NCBI GenBank assembly: GCA_030490835.1
Contig: CM059971.1
Location: forward strand, 43,882,012 to 43,946,011
Direction: 5' to 3'
From: Annona cherimola
Lineage: Eukaryota; Streptophyta; Magnoliopsida; Magnoliales; Annonaceae
Length of the DNA: 64,000 nt
Shown: piece after piece, positions 25,431 through 37,069 of the stretch
Position numbering within the stretch: the stretch's first letter is position 1
How the letters are laid out: each line of letters opens with the position of its first letter
Translations under genes and position numbers: made by a program
Notes under the pieces: generated by a model
The model's database searches: none
What the model was told of the DNA's origin: nothing
The model's input: only the letters and a program-made list of their open reading frames with translations

Positions 25431-25473
25431 GCAAGGAAAAGAATGGAAGAAAAAGGGATTATGGCGATCTCAG
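25431..25473 (+). other. predicted leader mini-exon (43 nt), B1
   Basis: Preceded by TTTTCATGTAG, ends CTCAG, followed by GTAAGCAAGC. Predicted introns are 24416-25430 and 25474-27811. Confidence 0.55.
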
Positions 25474-25584
25474 GTAAGCAAGCAAACTTTCTAAAATGCC
25501 ATTTTCTTTCTGTGTGATTGATATGATTGAATTGTCTATGTTTATGTTTATGTTTTAACAAATGGGCAAGCATAAGTTTTGAAT

Positions 25585-26720
25585 ATGACGGCTTTAATGC
25601 AAAGCCATAAGTTTTGGAAAAATGATGACTTTAATAAAAAGTCTTAAGGTTTGCTTCATGGGAAGCAAACGACACTTCTTAAGATAAATAATTTATCATA
25701 AGTGTTGCCAAGGATGGGAATGCTTCATGTTAATGAAATTGAGAAATTTTACTTATGAGTAAGCAAGTTCTCTATGCTAATATTTTCTAAGGATTTCATG
25801 TTTGATATCGAAGGTTTTAAGGATTTGTTTTTAAGCAAGCAAGTTCTATATGATATTGTTTCAACAACATTTTATAAGAAAAAGGGAATTTTACCCTTTT
25901 TCACAAAATAATGTTTGTAAATGAGTTTTGAGTTATTTCTACAATAACTCGCGATAAACAATGATGAAAAAGATTTGTTTTGTTAGGTCAAGATAACTAA
26001 ATAGTAAATGATGGTTTGGACATAGTCCATATGTTTTGAAATGATGTTCGAAAAGTTTTGATTTCCTTTAGATAAGGAAATCTATGCTAAAAATATTGGA
26101 AAAATGTTTATACGGATGTGTTAAAAAAGGATTTATGGATGACCAATCTCCTACAATTGATTTCATAAAATGGTTTGATTTTCAGGTTGCTTAATGGTAT
26201 ACAAAAGACTGTGCAATTTCTCTATACGTAAACATAATAGATATGTGGACAATTATTAAATTTTTAGGCTGCGGACAAGGGGATAGAATAATTGCATAAC
26301 TTTTGTAAACAAAAAGTCCTGAAATAGAAACCAAGAAAATATTAGAGAAAGATATGATTTATTTATGGAAATCCAAAGGATTTGAAATTCTTTTATTAAA
26401 AGGATTTTAAGATGTATGGTTTCTTAAACGTTTCAAATGTTTATCAAAATATTTTACTCAAAATGTTTTTAAAGGAATTTAAGGAAGGTCGTCCTCAAAC
26501 TAGATTTCAAATAACAACTTGTTAAAGTGGGTGAGCTTGCTTACAAGTTGACACGGACTGCGGTCTGTGATGTGTTTGTTTTAAAAATAATTGTTAAATA
26601 TAGACTTCGGTCTAAGATTTTTGTGCATATGGATGTAGGCAGTGGTCTGTGATCCCGGTTTAAAGGGACATGGGCTGCAGTCTATGGTTCTTTAAACCAA
26701 ACGGACTACGGTCCGTCAGG
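25585..26720 (+). repeat. hairpin-rich segment 1 of B1
   Basis: Successive short inverted repeats, mostly perfect. GGCTTT/AAAGCC (25590-25606); GACTTT/AAAGTC (25627-25643); GTTTGCTTC/GAAGCAAAC, loop ATGG (25649-25670); GAAAAAGGG/CCCTTTTTC (25878-25902); GAGTTATT/AATAACTC (25930-25950); GATTTCCTT/AAGGAAATC (26060-26082). CACGGAC/GTCTGTG, loop TGCG (26552-26569); TAGAC/GTCTA, loop TTCG (26601-26614); ACGGAC/GTCCGT, loop TACG (26701-26716). Several share a layout but differ by paired changes in both arms. There is no ORF of note. Confidence 0.8.
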
Positions 26721-27059
26721 ATAACGTACGGTGCACCGGTACAAGGAATAGGCCAGTTGTAGAGCACGGTTGGGATGACCGGGGCCCACTCTACATAAGG
26801 CCAAGTCACTAAGGGATGGCAGGAGTGCCAGCGGCGCCCTCCCTGAGATGGGAGCAGGATAAATAAACAGTCGCTGGGCTAGCGTGTTGTTAAGGATTCT
26901 CTTCCAAAAGGTAACATGATCACTTGCTAAGTGTTACTACTGGATGGGGAGAAATGCATTTGCATATGTTTTTCTTTTCAAAAGCCCAAAGATTGGGATA
27001 TAAAAGCATCTATACAAAAAGTTATCCTAAAAGGGATTTTTATGAGTTAATATGCATAA

Positions 27060-27735
27060 GTTACCCTAAAAGACAGGGTATTTTACACAAAAGTGTAAAT
27101 AATGGGGATAAAAGAAAATGTTTTTATGCAAATGCAGTTATGAAAATGATTTATGCATTTTATTTGCCTTGTTTGCTATAAAAAAGCCCTGAGACGGGGA
27201 TTATGAAAAAGATTTATGTGAAACGTGGATTGGACATAAGAATGTCCATTTCTAAAGAGCCTAAATGATAAGGGTTTATGGACATGAGAATGTCCAATGT
27301 TAATGTGTTTAAATAAAAAGTGTTTTAGGACATATGAATGTCCATTGCCAAAGGAAGCTATATGAAAAATGTTTTGAGACATAAAATGTCTCTTGGCTAA
27401 AGGATTTTATGATGACTTATGTTAATGATGTTTTGAGACATAAAATGTCTCTTGGCTAAAGGATTTTACGATGGTTTATATTAATGATATTTTGAGACTT
27501 GAGATGTCTCATTTGCCTAAGTATTTATGTTGTTTTGGATGTAAAACGTCCACTGGCAACCGATGATTTCATGTAATGGCTATGAACATTAAAAATGTTC
27601 ATATAAGAATGAATGCTTTATGAAAACATTCACGGACATGGAATTGTCCTCATAAACAAAGGATTTCACGATGGTATTTTAGGACATATACATGTCCTCA
27701 GGAACAAGGTATTTCCGATGTTTATGAAAAAGGTT
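27060..27735 (+). repeat. hairpin array 2 of B1 (GGACAT...ATGTCC units)
   Basis: A run of about ten units spaced roughly 45-60 bp, each with a small dyad: GGACAT/ATGTCC (near 27232, 27282, 27329, 27683), GAGACAT/ATGTCTC (near 27374 and 27434), GAACAT/ATGTTC (near 27583), GGATGT/ACGTCC (near 27538). It is preceded by TACCCT/AGGGTA (about 27062) and TTTACAC/GTGTAAA (about 27081). Arm changes are usually matched on the other arm. C and B2 carry versions at the same place. Confidence 0.85.
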
Positions 27736-28342
27736 TTCAAGAAGCCTTGCCCTAAAGATAAAATGCTTGCTTACTGAGTTGTCACTCACGTTTTGTTTTC
27801 CCAACCCTTAGACAGGTACCGAGGAAAACTCAGAAGGTTGCGAACCTAAGATGTGAAGAAAGGTACTTGATGATAGCCTTGAAGGCTATGAGGAATGGAA
27901 AAGCATGAAGATGCTAAGGTAAGCTAAGATATTATAAATTTCATGTGCTAAGGTAAGCTAAGGAGTATGTGAACTTAATTCGAATTTTAAGTTCTATATA
28001 TGATTCAAAGATTGAATGTATGAATGTATGGATATAAAATGTGATGCTTAGGTCAAGGAATCTTTCACTGCAGAAAGGCAGGAAAAGATGCTACATGTTT
28101 ATACATATTTGAACTTAGTTAAAATTCTAAGTTCCATGTGAATTAATGACTGAATGTATGCAAGTATGATATGTACAATGATTGAGTGTGATGACAGGCA
28201 TATAAAGATGCTATGAATGAAATGATGAATTTTTTTACAAGTGAAATGTCACAATGTGTGATGATGGTTATATAAAGTTATGAATGATGATAGATGAAAA
28301 ATGAAAAAAAATTTGGACGCATTCCAATTAAGAACCCGCCGT

Positions 28343-28369
28343 GTGATCAGGGCAACAATCTTGATTCAC
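28343..28369 (+). other. conserved stem-loop near the LTR 3' end (B1)
   Basis: GTGATCAGG, loop, then CTTGATTCAC, an imperfect version of the 9-bp stem that is perfect in B2 (39440-39465). It lies about 60 bp before the LTR end in every gypsy LTR 3' end seen here. Confidence 0.65.
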
Positions 28370-28432
28370 ATTTACCAATAGATAGATCTTGAGGTAAGGA
28401 AGTGACGTCTCGATTCGGGGCGCCACATAGGG

Positions 28433-29213
28433 CATCCCTTCTCTTCCTCTCTCCATGCCAATGACGTCCCAAGGCTGCCCCTCTTGCTCCTTTTATAAGG
28501 GTGTTTGCTTGCTCCTTAAGTCTTCTACCTTTCTTGCTACCCTAAGAAATCCCTTTGTTTGCTCCTTAAGAAACATACCTTGCTTCCTCCTTAAGTTTCC
28601 TCCTTCACTTGCTCCCCAAGAAACCTCTTTCGTTCTTTTTTGATTAAGAAATTTCCATGATAATTAACTTAATCAAATCCATCCACAAGATTCACCATAT
28701 AGTTTTATCCGTTCATCTCAAGTTTTGTCTCAAAATGACTTTTCTATCTGAAGTTATAGTCGTTTGAAATTAACTTTTGGATTTGGGATGAGAATAAATA
28801 ATTATCCTCCTAATCCCATCATAATTTCCTTAATCCAATCCATCCATAAGATTAGGCACAAAATCATGTACTTACCTTTCAAATTTCATCTCAATCCGCC
28901 GTATAGGCGTCAAGTTATGAATTTTCTAGCATTTTCCAACATAATTCCATAATTATCATTTTAATTTCCATAAATTAAATCATGAAAACTAAAATAAATA
29001 TTCATGTCACATTAGCATATCCTAATCCTCCTTAAGCCCCTTTAGTCATCTTGACTCACTTTGGGCTATGGCAATTAATCTTAATCACCATTCTTAATTG
29101 CAAACCCTAATTGCAAAATATTATTAAATCATAAAAATCATCCAAATCATACATAATTCATGTTTACATCCCAAATGAAAATACATGAGCCCTACTTGGG
29201 TCTGGGTATCACA
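28433..29213 (-). repeat. LTR fragment G, right piece with LTR start
   Basis: Minus strand starts TGTGATACCCAGACCC at 29213 and continues beyond B1 into 22174-22858. It contains the LTR-type words near the start shared with the other copies (CCTATA-type ...GGCGTC, GAATTTTC). It abuts fragment C at a complete LTR terminus, so G inserted into C; the predicted target copy is GGATG (29214-29218). Confidence 0.8.
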
Positions 29214-29955
29214 GGATGAGATTAGAGGTAGTAATCAAGTGAGGTGGTTAAGTTAATCACTTTAGCTCAATATGAGTTAACGTGCTCAAAAAGGACAAAA
29301 TGAAGTATGGAAATAATGATGTGGCATGATTTTGAATTCCATTAATTATGATTAAGTTGATAATAGTGATGAAATAAATTAGATCATTACTTGAAAAATT
29401 CATAATTTGACGCCCATAAGGCTGATGAACATTAATCATGATTGGATTATGGTGATAACGATTTAATTTCATGAATTTTCATGAGATAATTTAAAATGAT
29501 CATATCTTATATTAGAAAGGTTGTTTTAGGATAAAAATTATTATGAACGGCTAAAACAAAGTGCTCTATCATATGGATGGATTTGATTAAGCAAAATTCC
29601 ATGAGGAAATGCTTACACACTTATGGTTAAAATCCTTTGACTTTTTGCTTCAAAAAGTGGATTTGAATTAATGCAAAAGTTAATACATTTAAGGGCACAA
29701 ATGAAGTGTCTCAAGGAGAGAATTTTGCAATTTCAAATTTTCAAAATTTTTAAAAATGCATGTAAATAGGGCTGCATGTAGGAACGTTCAAGGGGTAGAC
29801 CATGTGAATGTGACTAAGGGGGCAAGTTATGGACAGATTTTTGGTATTTTAAAAAATTTATATGAAGGAAAGTCAATGGGATTTCTTTGGCAGCAAGAAA
29901 AGAAAGAAATAAAAAAAGAAAAGGGGTAGCGAGAGCCTTAGACGTCTAGCAAGGA

Positions 29956-29958
<3 letters not shown>

Positions 29959-29995
<37 letters not shown>

Positions 29996-30033
29996 GAAGA
30001 AGAAGAAGAAGAAGAAGAAGAAGAAGAAGAAGG
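29959..30033 (+). repeat. (AG)17 followed by (GAA)n microsatellite
   Basis: AG dinucleotides fill 29959-29992, followed by a GAA trinucleotide run to about 30033. It sits in the predicted exon 1 of LTR C, a region that is purine-rich in the other LTRs without being a simple repeat. Confidence 0.95.
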
Positions 30034-31214
30034 GAGAGATGTCCCAAAAATTCAGCAAAATAAAAAAGGGAAAAGGGATAACATGGGGAGGGTTTTCAAA
30101 AGAAAAATTAGAGGAAAGAAAAGGAAACATGGGATGTCGAAACATAACTGCAACTTAGGGAGGAAGAGAAGGGATGCCCTAAGCGTCCATAGCATCATCA
30201 AAAGGGAAGAAAATCTTCAAAAATAGGTATGTAGTTATCTTTAATATTTCATAAATATTGAAATCAGAAATCTTAATTTTAAGAGAGGATGTATGTTTGG
30301 TATAAGAATTAAGAACTAAGGAGTAATGGTTTTGCATGTATATTGAATTTAGATGCAAATATGGGAACAAAACCTAGTAGAAATGAGATAAAAATCCAAA
30401 ATATGGAAGAAATAGTAAATGAACTCATTTTAACATGAAATTTGTATGAGAACTCATGATACTATGATTAAGGAATGACCCAATTTTCAGCTTAAAAGGT
30501 TAAGCGGGTTGCAAATCAAAAATCTGAGAAAATCAACCTAAACAAGGTCGAACGGTTGTCAGGATCAGCTACACCAAATAACTTTTATACAAGAAATTTT
30601 GAGCTGAAATTTTATATGATATAGAAGAAATCTTGAATATCACTTGAAAAAAATAAAAATTAAATTTTGGAGGGTATAAATATACTTAATAATTAATATG
30701 ATTTGACCCGTCTGAAACTTGATGCTGCTGTCCAGCAAAGTAAAAATACCTAAATAAATATAAATACTTAATATTTTATGCTGAAATTATTGTTTTGGCT
30801 AAATCATGTAGTTATCAATGTATGATAGAAATTTCAGATTTAAATACCTTAATTCGATTATAAATCAAAAATTAAAGAAATCAGTGTGTCTGATTTCAGC
30901 AATATGAATAGATTGAGGAATAAATTAAAATAAAAGTTAAATTTTAGATTTTTGGAATGAAATTTACTTATAATAGGATATAAACAAGTATCATAAGTGA
31001 TTATGAGAGTTTAACCTACTAGGGGTAAATTTTGAAAGGAATGGGTGCAATGGAAGCACAAGTTATACTAATGTGTGAATTGGTAACTGGACACCAAACT
31101 TGAAACGTAAGTGAGTTAAGTAAGTTTATGCAAATGAGGTGGGTTGGAAAAGTGTATGATGTGCAAACATATGGAATTATGTTTATGAATGCAATGTCAT
31201 TCTTATGTATATAG

Positions 31215-31260
31215 GCAAAGACAAAGAAAAGGCTGCCAATGAAAACGGAAGTGAATTCAG
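31215..31260 (+). other. predicted leader mini-exon (46 nt), fragment C
   Basis: Preceded by TCTTATGTATATAG, ends GAATTCAG, followed by GTAAGCGAGT. Equivalent to 25431-25473 in B1. Confidence 0.5.
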
Positions 31261-31409
31261 GTAAGCGAGTAACCTTTGAAATATTGATTTCATTTCAAAT
31301 GTTGAAATAATTACAAGTGCTCTATAATGATGCTCTATTAAGCATTTCCAAATGTTATTTTATTGACAATTATTGAAATGATATGAACTTGCTTTATCAA
31401 GATGTTTGT

Positions 31410-32420
31410 AAGATTGCTTACAAGGTAAGCAAGCGAACTTTCACGAATGTTTATTTTGTTTCAAATATTTATATTGATGATTGTAGAATTGCTTACAGAG
31501 TAAGCAAATTCAATTATTGAAAAAACGGCTTTAATAAAAAGCCTCAGCATTCCTTCATTGTAAGCATGCTCAATTTTTGAAAATTTGATTGTACTCCTTA
31601 CTATTGACATGTTTCAAGATAATTTCATGTTAAGCAAGTATTTAGAAATGTTGTTTCAAAAGCATTTTACGATAAGAGAGTTTCGACTCTTCTATAAGAT
31701 GATATTTGAAAACAAATTTTGGAAATTCTATTCCTAAGGAGTTTTGAGAAAAAACTTGATTCTTCATATAATGGTATTTGTAAATAAATAGAGCTTTTGA
31801 AATGGTCTATTGAAATATTTTCAATCTCTTTGAAGACTGAAATACTTTGAAAAATATCTTATATTCATATTTTTAAAAGAGTTTTAAGGATGACCAACTC
31901 AATAAATTGATTTGATGACTTCTTTGTTTAAATGATATTTAATAGATGGTGCAAACTATTCTCTACATAAGAGTGGCCAGGATAGCGAGTGGACAAGGCA
32001 TATAATGTCTATATAAATGAATGGGAATGTGGTTGCATATCCTTTGCTCATAAAAAGCCCGGAAACAGGAATAAAAATGTTTATAAGAAAAGCTTAGTTT
32101 TCTCAAATATTGAAATGTTTTAGAATCTCTTTATAATGAGAATTCTAAAATTGTTTACCAAAAAACGAGGAATACTTTTGAAAATTATTATTTTCTCAAA
32201 TACTACAAATGTTTTGTAAAACTAATTTATTAAAATGTTTCCAAAATCCTTTAAGGGTGGTTATCCTAACATCATGATTTGAAGACGGTTTATGAAAATG
32301 TTTTATTTTTAAAACGATTATGCCCAGTTCTCAATTAAAAAAGGGCTCAGTCTAAGGACTGCGATGCATTATGTTATATCAAGTTTTGACTTGAAAAATG
32401 GCAAGGTCTAAGGACTACGC
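31410..32420 (+). repeat. hairpin-rich segment 1 of C
   Basis: Includes TTGCTTAC/GTAAGCAA with 3-nt loops (31414-31432 and 31489-31507), GGCTTT/AAAGCC (31527-31543), AGAGT/ACTCT with loop TTCG (31677-31690) and AGTC/GACT with loop TAAG (32349-32360). It is the same kind of chain as in B1, with different members preserved. Confidence 0.75.
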
Positions 32421-32754
32421 TGATTTTATGAAATCATGATAGCATGACGATGCGAATATAAACGAGTATGGACGAGGACCATGTATTAGGTCCATGGTGG
32501 AGGCGATTGCAGACTGAGATGGTTGCATACTAGGGCCAACCTCTACCTGTGGCCAAGTCATTAAGGGAGGGTCGATGGCCAACGATGCTCTCCTTGAAAT
32601 GGGAGCAGGATCATGGACGACTGCCTAGCTACTAGTGCTGTCACATGGATGATTTCTTTCCTATGGAAGGACGATCATTTGGTAAGTGTCACCTACCTGA
32701 GGATTTGAGACGTATATGCATATGTTTTGTTTTAAAAGCCCCAAAATATGAAAA

Positions 32755-33320
32755 TATTTTAGGACACAATGATGTCCACAAGAAATAATGTTACTCAAAG
32801 ATATTTCAGGACATGATAATGTCCACATATATAAAATGATTTATATGCATATGCATTGTTTTTGAAAAGCCCAAAAAATTAGGATATGAAAAGGGTTTAT
32901 ACAAAATCGGTTAAGGACATACAATTGTCCTCATATAAAAAGGTTTATATGCAATTGTTTTAGAACATAAAATTGTCCTTATGAATAAAAGTTTATATGA
33001 AAATGTTTTAGGACATAAATTTTCCTCATGAATAAAGGTTTATATAAAAATATTTTAGGACATAAAATTGTCCTTATGAATAAAGGTTTATATAAAAATA
33101 TTTTAGAACATATAATTGTCCTCATATAAAAGGTTTATGTGAAAATATCTTAGGACATATACTTGTCCTCATGATTAAATGTTTATATGATAATGTTTTA
33201 TGACTACAATGTCTTCATAATTAAATATATATATGATAACGCTTTAGGACATACATTTGTCCTCATGATTAAAGATTCATATGAAAATATTTTAGGACAT
33301 ACAAATGTCCTCATGAAAAA
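32755..33320 (+). repeat. hairpin array 2 of C, about 11 units at a 46-49 bp period
   Basis: A regular tandem array. Units begin near 32759, 32805, 32911, 32961, 33007, 33053, 33101, 33150, 33197, 33241 and 33290. Each has TTTTAGGACAT, a short loop, then TGTCCTCAT or a close variant, separated by GGTTTATATGAAAA-type spacers. It is more homogeneous than in B1, suggesting later tandem amplification. Confidence 0.88.
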
Positions 33321-34763
33321 AAGGTTTCATGAAGGATTTATATGAATGGTTTTCATGAAGGGTTTATATGAATGGTTTTTATGAAAGGTTTATATGAAAG
33401 GTTTTATGAAAGATTTAAATGAAAGGTTTTGATGAAAGGTTTCTTCCTGTTAGTAGTTTGTGAAACCCCAACCTAAGTAGGATTCAAATGTATGCATTGA
33501 ACTTTTACATGTGATTTATAAGAGAATTTATTGAATTTTAAATAATTTTTGTGATTTTGCTAAACTTGGTAATTAGGGCTAAGGATTAGCAATGATGATT
33601 CAAATGATCATTATAAGCTGATATGGGACAAAGGGATTAAAGTAATTTTTTGGTGATTAAAATACACCAATACATCATGGAAAATTATTTTAAATTATTT
33701 GATATGAATTATGAGAATTTAAAGGATAATTATCAAGTTAAGTGGAAAAATACCAAAAAATTCATAACTCAACGCCTGTAAGGCGGATTTAAGTGAAATT
33801 TGAAGGGAAGTTGGTAATGATGGGCTTGATCTTATGGGATTATTAGGTTATGAAAATCCCTGATGAAATTAGTGTGATGATTTATTGATCATAGTTCAAA
33901 TTCAATCGTTAACTTCAAACGGCTATAACTTGAGTTAGGAAAATCGGATTGAGATGAAATTTGAAACGGTTGAATGAAATTATAAGATGAACATTTTGGA
34001 AATTTTAAATTAAGCATAACATATTGGGAAAATACCTGAATTGGAAAAGGTGAGCATGGTTGACTTTTACACCTCAAAAGTACCATGTATTAATGGCTAG
34101 AGTACATGGATTAAATGCATTATTTAACGGTATATTTGATCTGTCAAAGGGAGGCAATTCCAAGTGGATTTTATGAATTAAAAAAAGTGCTAAATTCCAT
34201 GGAAAATCAGTAGCTTAAATGCATGGTTTTAAATGGCTAAGGGAGTAGCTTCAAGAGGCATGTATGTGTGTCAACACAAGGGACGCCTATGGGTGATAAA
34301 GCATGGTTTTTGAATTTTTTAAAAATCCCAAATATGCATCTAAAATACGTAAAAACATAGGGTAAGTAATGGGGCATTAATCATGTGGAATTTCAAGGCA
34401 TAAAATCATTCAAAGGGGCTACTACATGGAACGTTCCCAAGTGGACAACATGGTCATGCATATGACGTGCAATGGTTGGTGTTGTTGCTGCCATTTTTGT
34501 TAATTTTTTATGCCAAATTAATGATTAATTTAAATGATAATTAGGTGTATAATTTATCCTCAAATTAAGATTATTAAAAATTGGAAAAAAACTGAAAATT
34601 AGGCAGCCATGAGGACTTGACAAGTGGACAGCTTGGATTGATCCTATCTTAAGCGGATTTTTAGTTTAATAAAAAATGGTAAAAATATTTTTTATTGCTG
34701 TAAATTGCACAGAAAATTTAGGGGATAATTACACATTTAATATCTGTGGAAAAACAGCAGAAA

Positions 34764-34802
34764 GTGGGGCCCACAGATGGATCAATCCAGCACAGTATAA
34801 AG
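34764..34802 (+). promoter_or_regulatory. LTR core promoter module, B2
   Basis: GTGGGGCCCAC (34764-34774), ATGGA with TCCAG (34777-34790) and TATAAAGG (34796). The best preserved example in a B/C-type LTR. It places the hairpin arrays downstream of the promoter, inside the transcript. Confidence 0.6.
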
Positions 34803-36857
34803 GGGCACGTCCATGAGAGAAGGAGATGTTGGAAAATTTTTCTAAGTGCTAAACCTTCTCCCCCAAGGCAGCAGCTCACGTTCCACCCTAAGGCCAGCAA
34901 GGAGGAAGAAAAATGGAGGAAGAAATAAGGAAAAAGAAAGGGGAAAAGGAGGGTTTACCAATTAATCAAGTAAGTATATGTTAATTTTGATTTTATACTT
35001 CAAATCTGGAAGTTATATGATTTTATAAACCAAAATATGAACGAAGCAGTAAATGAAGGAATTTCACCATAAACATTTGTTTAAAAGCTCATTATATTAT
35101 TATTAAGGGATTACCAAAATTTTAGATTGAAATATTAAGCAAGTTTCAAAACAAAAAATCCAAGATGATCAACCTAAACAGGGTAGAATGGGTGGCAGGA
35201 TCAGCTGTAGTAAATGATTTTTAATAATTTTTGTAGAAGGATTTTTAATATTAAATTTTTATATTATGTATAATACATCATGAATAAAACTTGACAAAAA
35301 TAAAAATTTATTTTTTGGTGATATTAGTATGGTTTATAATTCACATGATTAGGGCTGACCCTAAACTCACAACACTGTCCAACACAGTGAAAATGCCAAA
35401 ATAAATATGTAATGTTAATATTTCATGATGAAATATTCATGAAGGTTAATTCATGTACTTTTTTATGTATGATAAAAATTTCAAAATTAAATACCTTGAT
35501 TTGATTATAAATAAAGATTTAGAGATATCAGTACGCCTGATTTCAGCAAGGTGGATAGTTTGAGAAAAAATTAAAAAGAAATATAAAACCTATGTATAAA
35601 TGATCCAAATTGATATATATGTTATGAAAGAGTGCAATAAAGGATTAAGGACAGTAAAGATGATTGATAATTGATGTTATCATATGTATATGGAATTAAT
35701 GGGTTATGAGTTGAAAACTAAACTTGATAAAACCCAAATTTCAATAATAAGTAGCTGTATTGGATTGATGTTATTTTTAGGCTATTAATCATGTTTTAGT
35801 GAGTTATGTATGTGAATTTAAGCTTAAGATATGGATTTTAGAAAGAATGGAATGCAAAGTGACATATATGACCCGATTTCTTCATTTCGATGCTAAAAAT
35901 GGTATGAAAATGGGTTTGCATGATTTATGGAAGTTATGAAGGGTAAAATACCCTAGGGTTAGGGTACTATTGACTCACAAAATAATTTGGGAAGATAAGC
36001 TCCAAATCTGATTTCATGAATTTTATGAAACGATGTCCAAATGGGGTGAAAACGGGACCCGAAACGGGGGAATAAGTTGCTATTTTGAGAAATGATTATT
36101 TATGGATGTTAAATATGTGTTAATACCATATATTTGGATTACAAAAAGGTGAATTAATTGCTGAAATTTTGAAATTATAAAATAGTTTAGGGTTAAGTAT
36201 CAAAAGACACGTTGAACGTGTGAAAAATGGGTTCCAAAGTTGCTGTTTTGGAATTTTATGATTAATGGATTAAAATTCCATAAAAATACCCTAAATAAAG
36301 TGCTAAGTGAGGATGTTAATTATGCTGAATTATGAACTGAGTTGCTGACTTAGAAAATTTTATGAAATGCCTCTTACATGTGTTGCCAAATGGGCATATG
36401 TGAAAGGATAGACATGCATAGGTGATAAATGACTTATGTAAATTAATTTTGTGCAAAAATGCATGAAAATATGGTGAATTTCATGATTATATATCTTTTT
36501 TGATTTCATGATGTTAATTTCAAAATTTTGGAATTTATTGATGAAGCTTAAGGCGACAACGTGTGCTTAAAATGAGCACTAATATGTAAATTTTAGAAAA
36601 TAAGTGAAAAGGGGTGTATGGAAGGTAATGAACCTTTAAATAATAATGATTGGATGATTATTATGAGATTTAATGGTTACCCTAATTATGGGATTGAATA
36701 TGTTATGTATGAACTGATGGAATGTGCAAATTTGTGCTATATATGCATAACGACTTGAGAGGTCTAATGGATTATGTATGATAATGGAAATGGGTTGGAA
36801 AACTAAATTAGATGCAAGCAAAAGGAATATATGAAATGTTATATTATTCTCATGTAG

Positions 36858-36901
36858 GCAAGGGCAAAGAAAAGGCAGATTCAGAAAGCTAAGTGAGACA
36901 G
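36858..36901 (+). other. predicted leader mini-exon (44 nt), B2
   Basis: Preceded by TTCTCATGTAG, begins GCAAGGGCAAAG, ends GAGACAG, followed by GTAAGCAAG. Predicted introns are 34970-36857 and 36902-39127. Confidence 0.55.
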
Positions 36902-37069
36902 GTAAGCAAGTGAACTTTCCAAAATATTAATTTCCTCCTATGTTTTGAAAATGATAGCTTAAATAAAATGCCTTAAGGATTGCTTCATAAGAAACAAGCA
37001 ATATTTCTTAAAATAATTACTTTATCACAAGTGTTGCCGAGATTGGAAATGTTTTATATTAATGATTTT

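Larger units (their letters stand above)
22859..28427 (+). repeat. solo LTR B1, 5569 bp, TSD TAGGG
   Basis: Starts TGTGAAACCCCAACC, ends GGGGCGCCACA, and is flanked by TAGGG on both sides (22854-22858, 28428-28432). No internal element sequence, hence a solo LTR. The first 2.6 kb is colinear with A-type LTRs: GTGGGGCCCAC module at 24155-24182, donor (GT at 24416-24417), mini-exon 25431-25473. The segment from there to the acceptor TTAG (AG at 27810-27811) is about 2.3 kb against about 0.64 kb in copy 2, and is filled with short hairpins. The 3' end has the conserved stem-loop (28343-28369). Confidence 0.95.
29214..33458 (+). repeat. LTR fragment C, left piece
   Basis: Plus-strand gypsy LTR of the B/C type lacking roughly its first 130 bp, where G is inserted. 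It keeps a donor-like site (AATAG then GTATGTAG, GT at 30227-30228), a mini-exon (31215-31260), hairpin segments (31410-32420, 32755-33320) and the GC-rich block (about 32515-32640). It resumes at 39534 after solo LTR B2. Exon 1 holds a large purine microsatellite. Confidence 0.88.

Noticed and set aside
29873..30145. Low-complexity minus-strand ORF rich in Phe/Leu/Ser
   Set aside because: It is a translation of the GA/GAA microsatellite in LTR C.
32755..33320. Regularly spaced short palindromes resembling a CRISPR array
   Set aside because: Spacers are similar to one another, repeats are imperfect, no cas genes are present, and the context is a plant LTR. It is a tandem hairpin repeat.
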